From Bacteroidales bacterium (lineage in GTDB: Bacteria > Bacteroidota > Bacteroidia > Bacteroidales > Dysgonomonadaceae): DNA of 6,928 bases. How positions within the stretch are numbered: position 1 is the first letter of the stretch; each line of letters begins with the position of its first letter. Shown here in pieces: positions 5,618 to 6,928 of the stretch. The notes under the pieces are model-generated. The model was not told where the DNA came from and ran no database searches. It worked only from the letters and a program-made list of their open reading frames with translations. The stretch lies in the NCBI GenBank assembly GCA_012518155.1, contig JAAYTC010000318.1, forward strand, positions 1-6,928, in the 5' to 3' direction. The translations under genes and the position numbers were made by a program.

Positions 5618-6883
5618 TTATTTGCCAATCGGCAAACGGCTCAATTGTTTTATCTCAGTCACATCGCTGTAATCGTACTGGTATATACCATCCTCGGCGA
5701 TCATCATCAACACGTTATTGTAAGGAATCACATCGAACCCATCCATCTCTTTAAAATGCGCGAGCCGGTGGGCCATAATCGTGGCTGGGTCTTCCGAATC
5801 AAACACCTGCAATCCGTCGGAACAGACAAAAAGCGTTCCATTATCGATTCCCAATCCTTTGGGGCTTTTCATGTTGTAAGTCACGATATGTTTAGGCGAC
5901 TTCGTATTGGCCACGTTCACGATAATGAGCTGATCGGCATCTTGTCCGCAGAAAGTACCGGAGCGGACGGTGATGTAGGCAATGTCGTCTTCCACGACCA
6001 CGGGATCGCAACCAAACACATGGGTAATCATGGATTGATACTCCGGCCTTAGCGGATCTTCCACCGAATAGATAATCATCCCCGTGGGAGTACCCATGAA
6101 CAAGCAATCCTTGTAACTGAAGATGGTCTCCACGTTAAATCCCACGTACATATTGTCTCCTTTCTTCACGGGTGCCTCGCCCGAAAGGTCAAAAATACCG
6201 AGCATATTGTTCATCACGGTATAAAGGTTCTCTTTATAAATGGCGAAACGTGACATGGATCCCGTGGCACCTACACTATTAGCGGACGAAGGAGCACTAC
6301 TGTACAGCGCGTCCTCCTGCCATCCGCCCCATCCCCACCAGCGGGGCTTGTATTCGCGCACCAACTCTTTCCTTTCTACCGTTTTCCAACCGACCACGAT
6401 GCCCTTTTCCTTGTCCATCGACTTCGCATAGTCAATGCCGAAATCGTTTTCGGTAGGGGGCAATGCCTCCGGGAACACCTCTTCTTTTCGTCCCTTGAAC
6501 ACCGGCTCAGCCGGATCGCTCATATCAAACCATACTAAGTCGACATAAGAGTCGGCATACAACACACCCTCTCGCACGTGCATATCGGCATTCCCGAGCA
6601 GCTCAATAAAAGCGACGTTACGGGGATTCGATGGATCGCGGTTATCGATCACGTGAATTCCTTCTCCCGGTTGAGAGATATAAAGGTAACCGTTGTAAAA
6701 CACGATTTTACCCTGTTCTTCTATTGGTTGCGGCTCCTCTACGGCTACCGTGCTCCTGAACTCGGACGCGGCCATGAATACCGGCTCGTTAATGGTGTAG
6801 GTCACATACTCGTCCACGTAGTTTTTACACCCGGGCAATACCAGCAGGGTGATGGAAAATAACAGTAAAGATAAATTTTTCAT
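5618..6883 (-). CDS. lipoprotein beta-propeller with LVIVD-type repeats
   Basis: A 421-residue protein. It starts with a clear lipoprotein signal peptide: MKN, a hydrophobic core, and lipobox LPGC with Cys19 as the lipidation site. The mature N-terminus KNYVDEY has a lysine and nearby acidic residues, only loosely like the Bacteroidetes surface-export signal. The rest is a run of beta-propeller blades. The strand motif 'hydrophobic-V/F-D/S-x-x-D-P-x-x-P' recurs at about 75-88, 116-128, 228-239, 269-280, 319-331, 358-367 and 400-410, matching LVIVD repeats and suggesting about seven blades. Between the second and third motifs is a tryptophan-rich loop (Trp182, 183, 185, 188) followed by a Ser/Ala-rich stretch, possibly an exposed insert. 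No enzyme motif is seen; a binding or structural role in the envelope is likely. It starts 4 nt after the stop of an upstream beta-barrel gene and ends before the terminator at 5560-5590. Confidence 0.88.
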   Translation of the reverse strand: MKNLSLLLFSITLLVLPGCKNYVDEYVTYTINEPVFMAASEFRSTVAVEEPQPIEEQGKIVFYNGYLYISQPGEGIHVIDNRDPSNPRNVAFIELLGNADMHVREGVLYADSYVDLVWFDMSDPAEPVFKGRKEEVFPEALPPTENDFGIDYAKSMDKEKGIVVGWKTVERKELVREYKPRWWGWGGWQEDALYSSAPSSANSVGATGSMSRFAIYKENLYTVMNNMLGIFDLSGEAPVKKGDNMYVGFNVETIFSYKDCLFMGTPTGMIIYSVEDPLRPEYQSMITHVFGCDPVVVEDDIAYITVRSGTFCGQDADQLIIVNVANTKSPKHIVTYNMKSPKGLGIDNGTLFVCSDGLQVFDSEDPATIMAHRLAHFKEMDGFDVIPYNNVLMMIAEDGIYQYDYSDVTEIKQLSRLPIGK

Positions 6884-6887
6884 GTTC

Positions 6888-6928
6888 TTATTTATTTTGG
6901 AATTGTAGTCGCACTCCTATATTTAGCC
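6888..6928 (-). CDS. probable outer-membrane beta-barrel protein, last 12 residues only
   Basis: On the minus strand the frame entering from the right edge reads LNIGVRLQFQNK and stops at TAA (6890-6888). Ending a protein with G-V-R-L-Q-F or close variants is typical of the last beta-strand of Bacteroidetes outer-membrane barrels, where a C-terminal aromatic residue is recognised by the BAM machinery; here three residues follow the Phe. The stop is 4 nt before the LVIVD lipoprotein start, as expected for an operon. There is no good promoter box in these 45 bases for the lipoprotein, which fits cotranscription. The fragment is too short for firm identification. Confidence 0.5.
   Translation of the reverse strand, partial: LNIGVRLQFQNK

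Overview
The window looks like a chromosomal segment of a Bacteroidales bacterium, possibly from the Dysgonomonadaceae/Porphyromonadaceae side of the order (that finer placement is a guess). The evidence is two Bacteroidetes-type promoters with the -7 box TATCTTTG, weak or absent Shine-Dalgarno sequences, lipoprotein signal peptides, a C-terminus typical of Bacteroidetes outer-membrane beta-barrels (GVRLQF), and a cytoplasmic-type NlpC/P60 plus dipeptide epimerase pair. No tRNA, rRNA, CRISPR array, transposase or integrase was seen, and no gene-free stretch exceeds about 215 bases.

Layout. (1) Bases 1-607, plus strand: the 3' end of a HipA-like kinase-fold gene overlaps by 14 nt a complete DUF3037 gene; both are GC-rich. 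(2) Bases 608-750: an AT-rich spacer holding a 23-bp tandem repeat (four units in exact register), followed directly by a promoter. (3) Bases 782-2065: an intact AAA-type ATPase of the DUF4143 family with a PD-(D/E)XK-like C-terminus and lower GC than its neighbours. (4) Bases 2082-4550, minus strand: in transcription order an NlpC/P60 peptidase with two SH3-like domains, an L-Ala-D/L-Glu epimerase, and a small DUF486 membrane protein. (5) A divergent intergenic region, then on the plus strand a lipoprotein-tagged protein-L-isoaspartate O-methyltransferase (4792-5574). (6) Bases 5560-6928, minus strand: the last codons of a probable outer-membrane beta-barrel protein, a lipoprotein beta-propeller with LVIVD-type repeats 4 nt downstream, and a Rho-independent terminator whose stem overlaps the 3' end of the methyltransferase gene.

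How the genes work together. The NlpC/P60 enzyme and the epimerase form a murein-peptide salvage pair: the peptidase would cut after D-Glu in L-Ala-D-Glu-diamino acid peptides, and the epimerase would convert the released L-Ala-D-Glu to L-Ala-L-Glu. The peptidase has no signal peptide, so this is probably done in the cytoplasm. The beta-barrel and the LVIVD lipoprotein look like a cell-envelope operon. The HipA-like/DUF3037 pair and the ATPase are accessory-type genes of unknown role. The points most worth a second look are the 23-bp repeat array at the ATPase promoter, the exported or dual-start isoaspartate methyltransferase, and the HipA-like/DUF3037 pair. Nothing in the window is clearly a new system.
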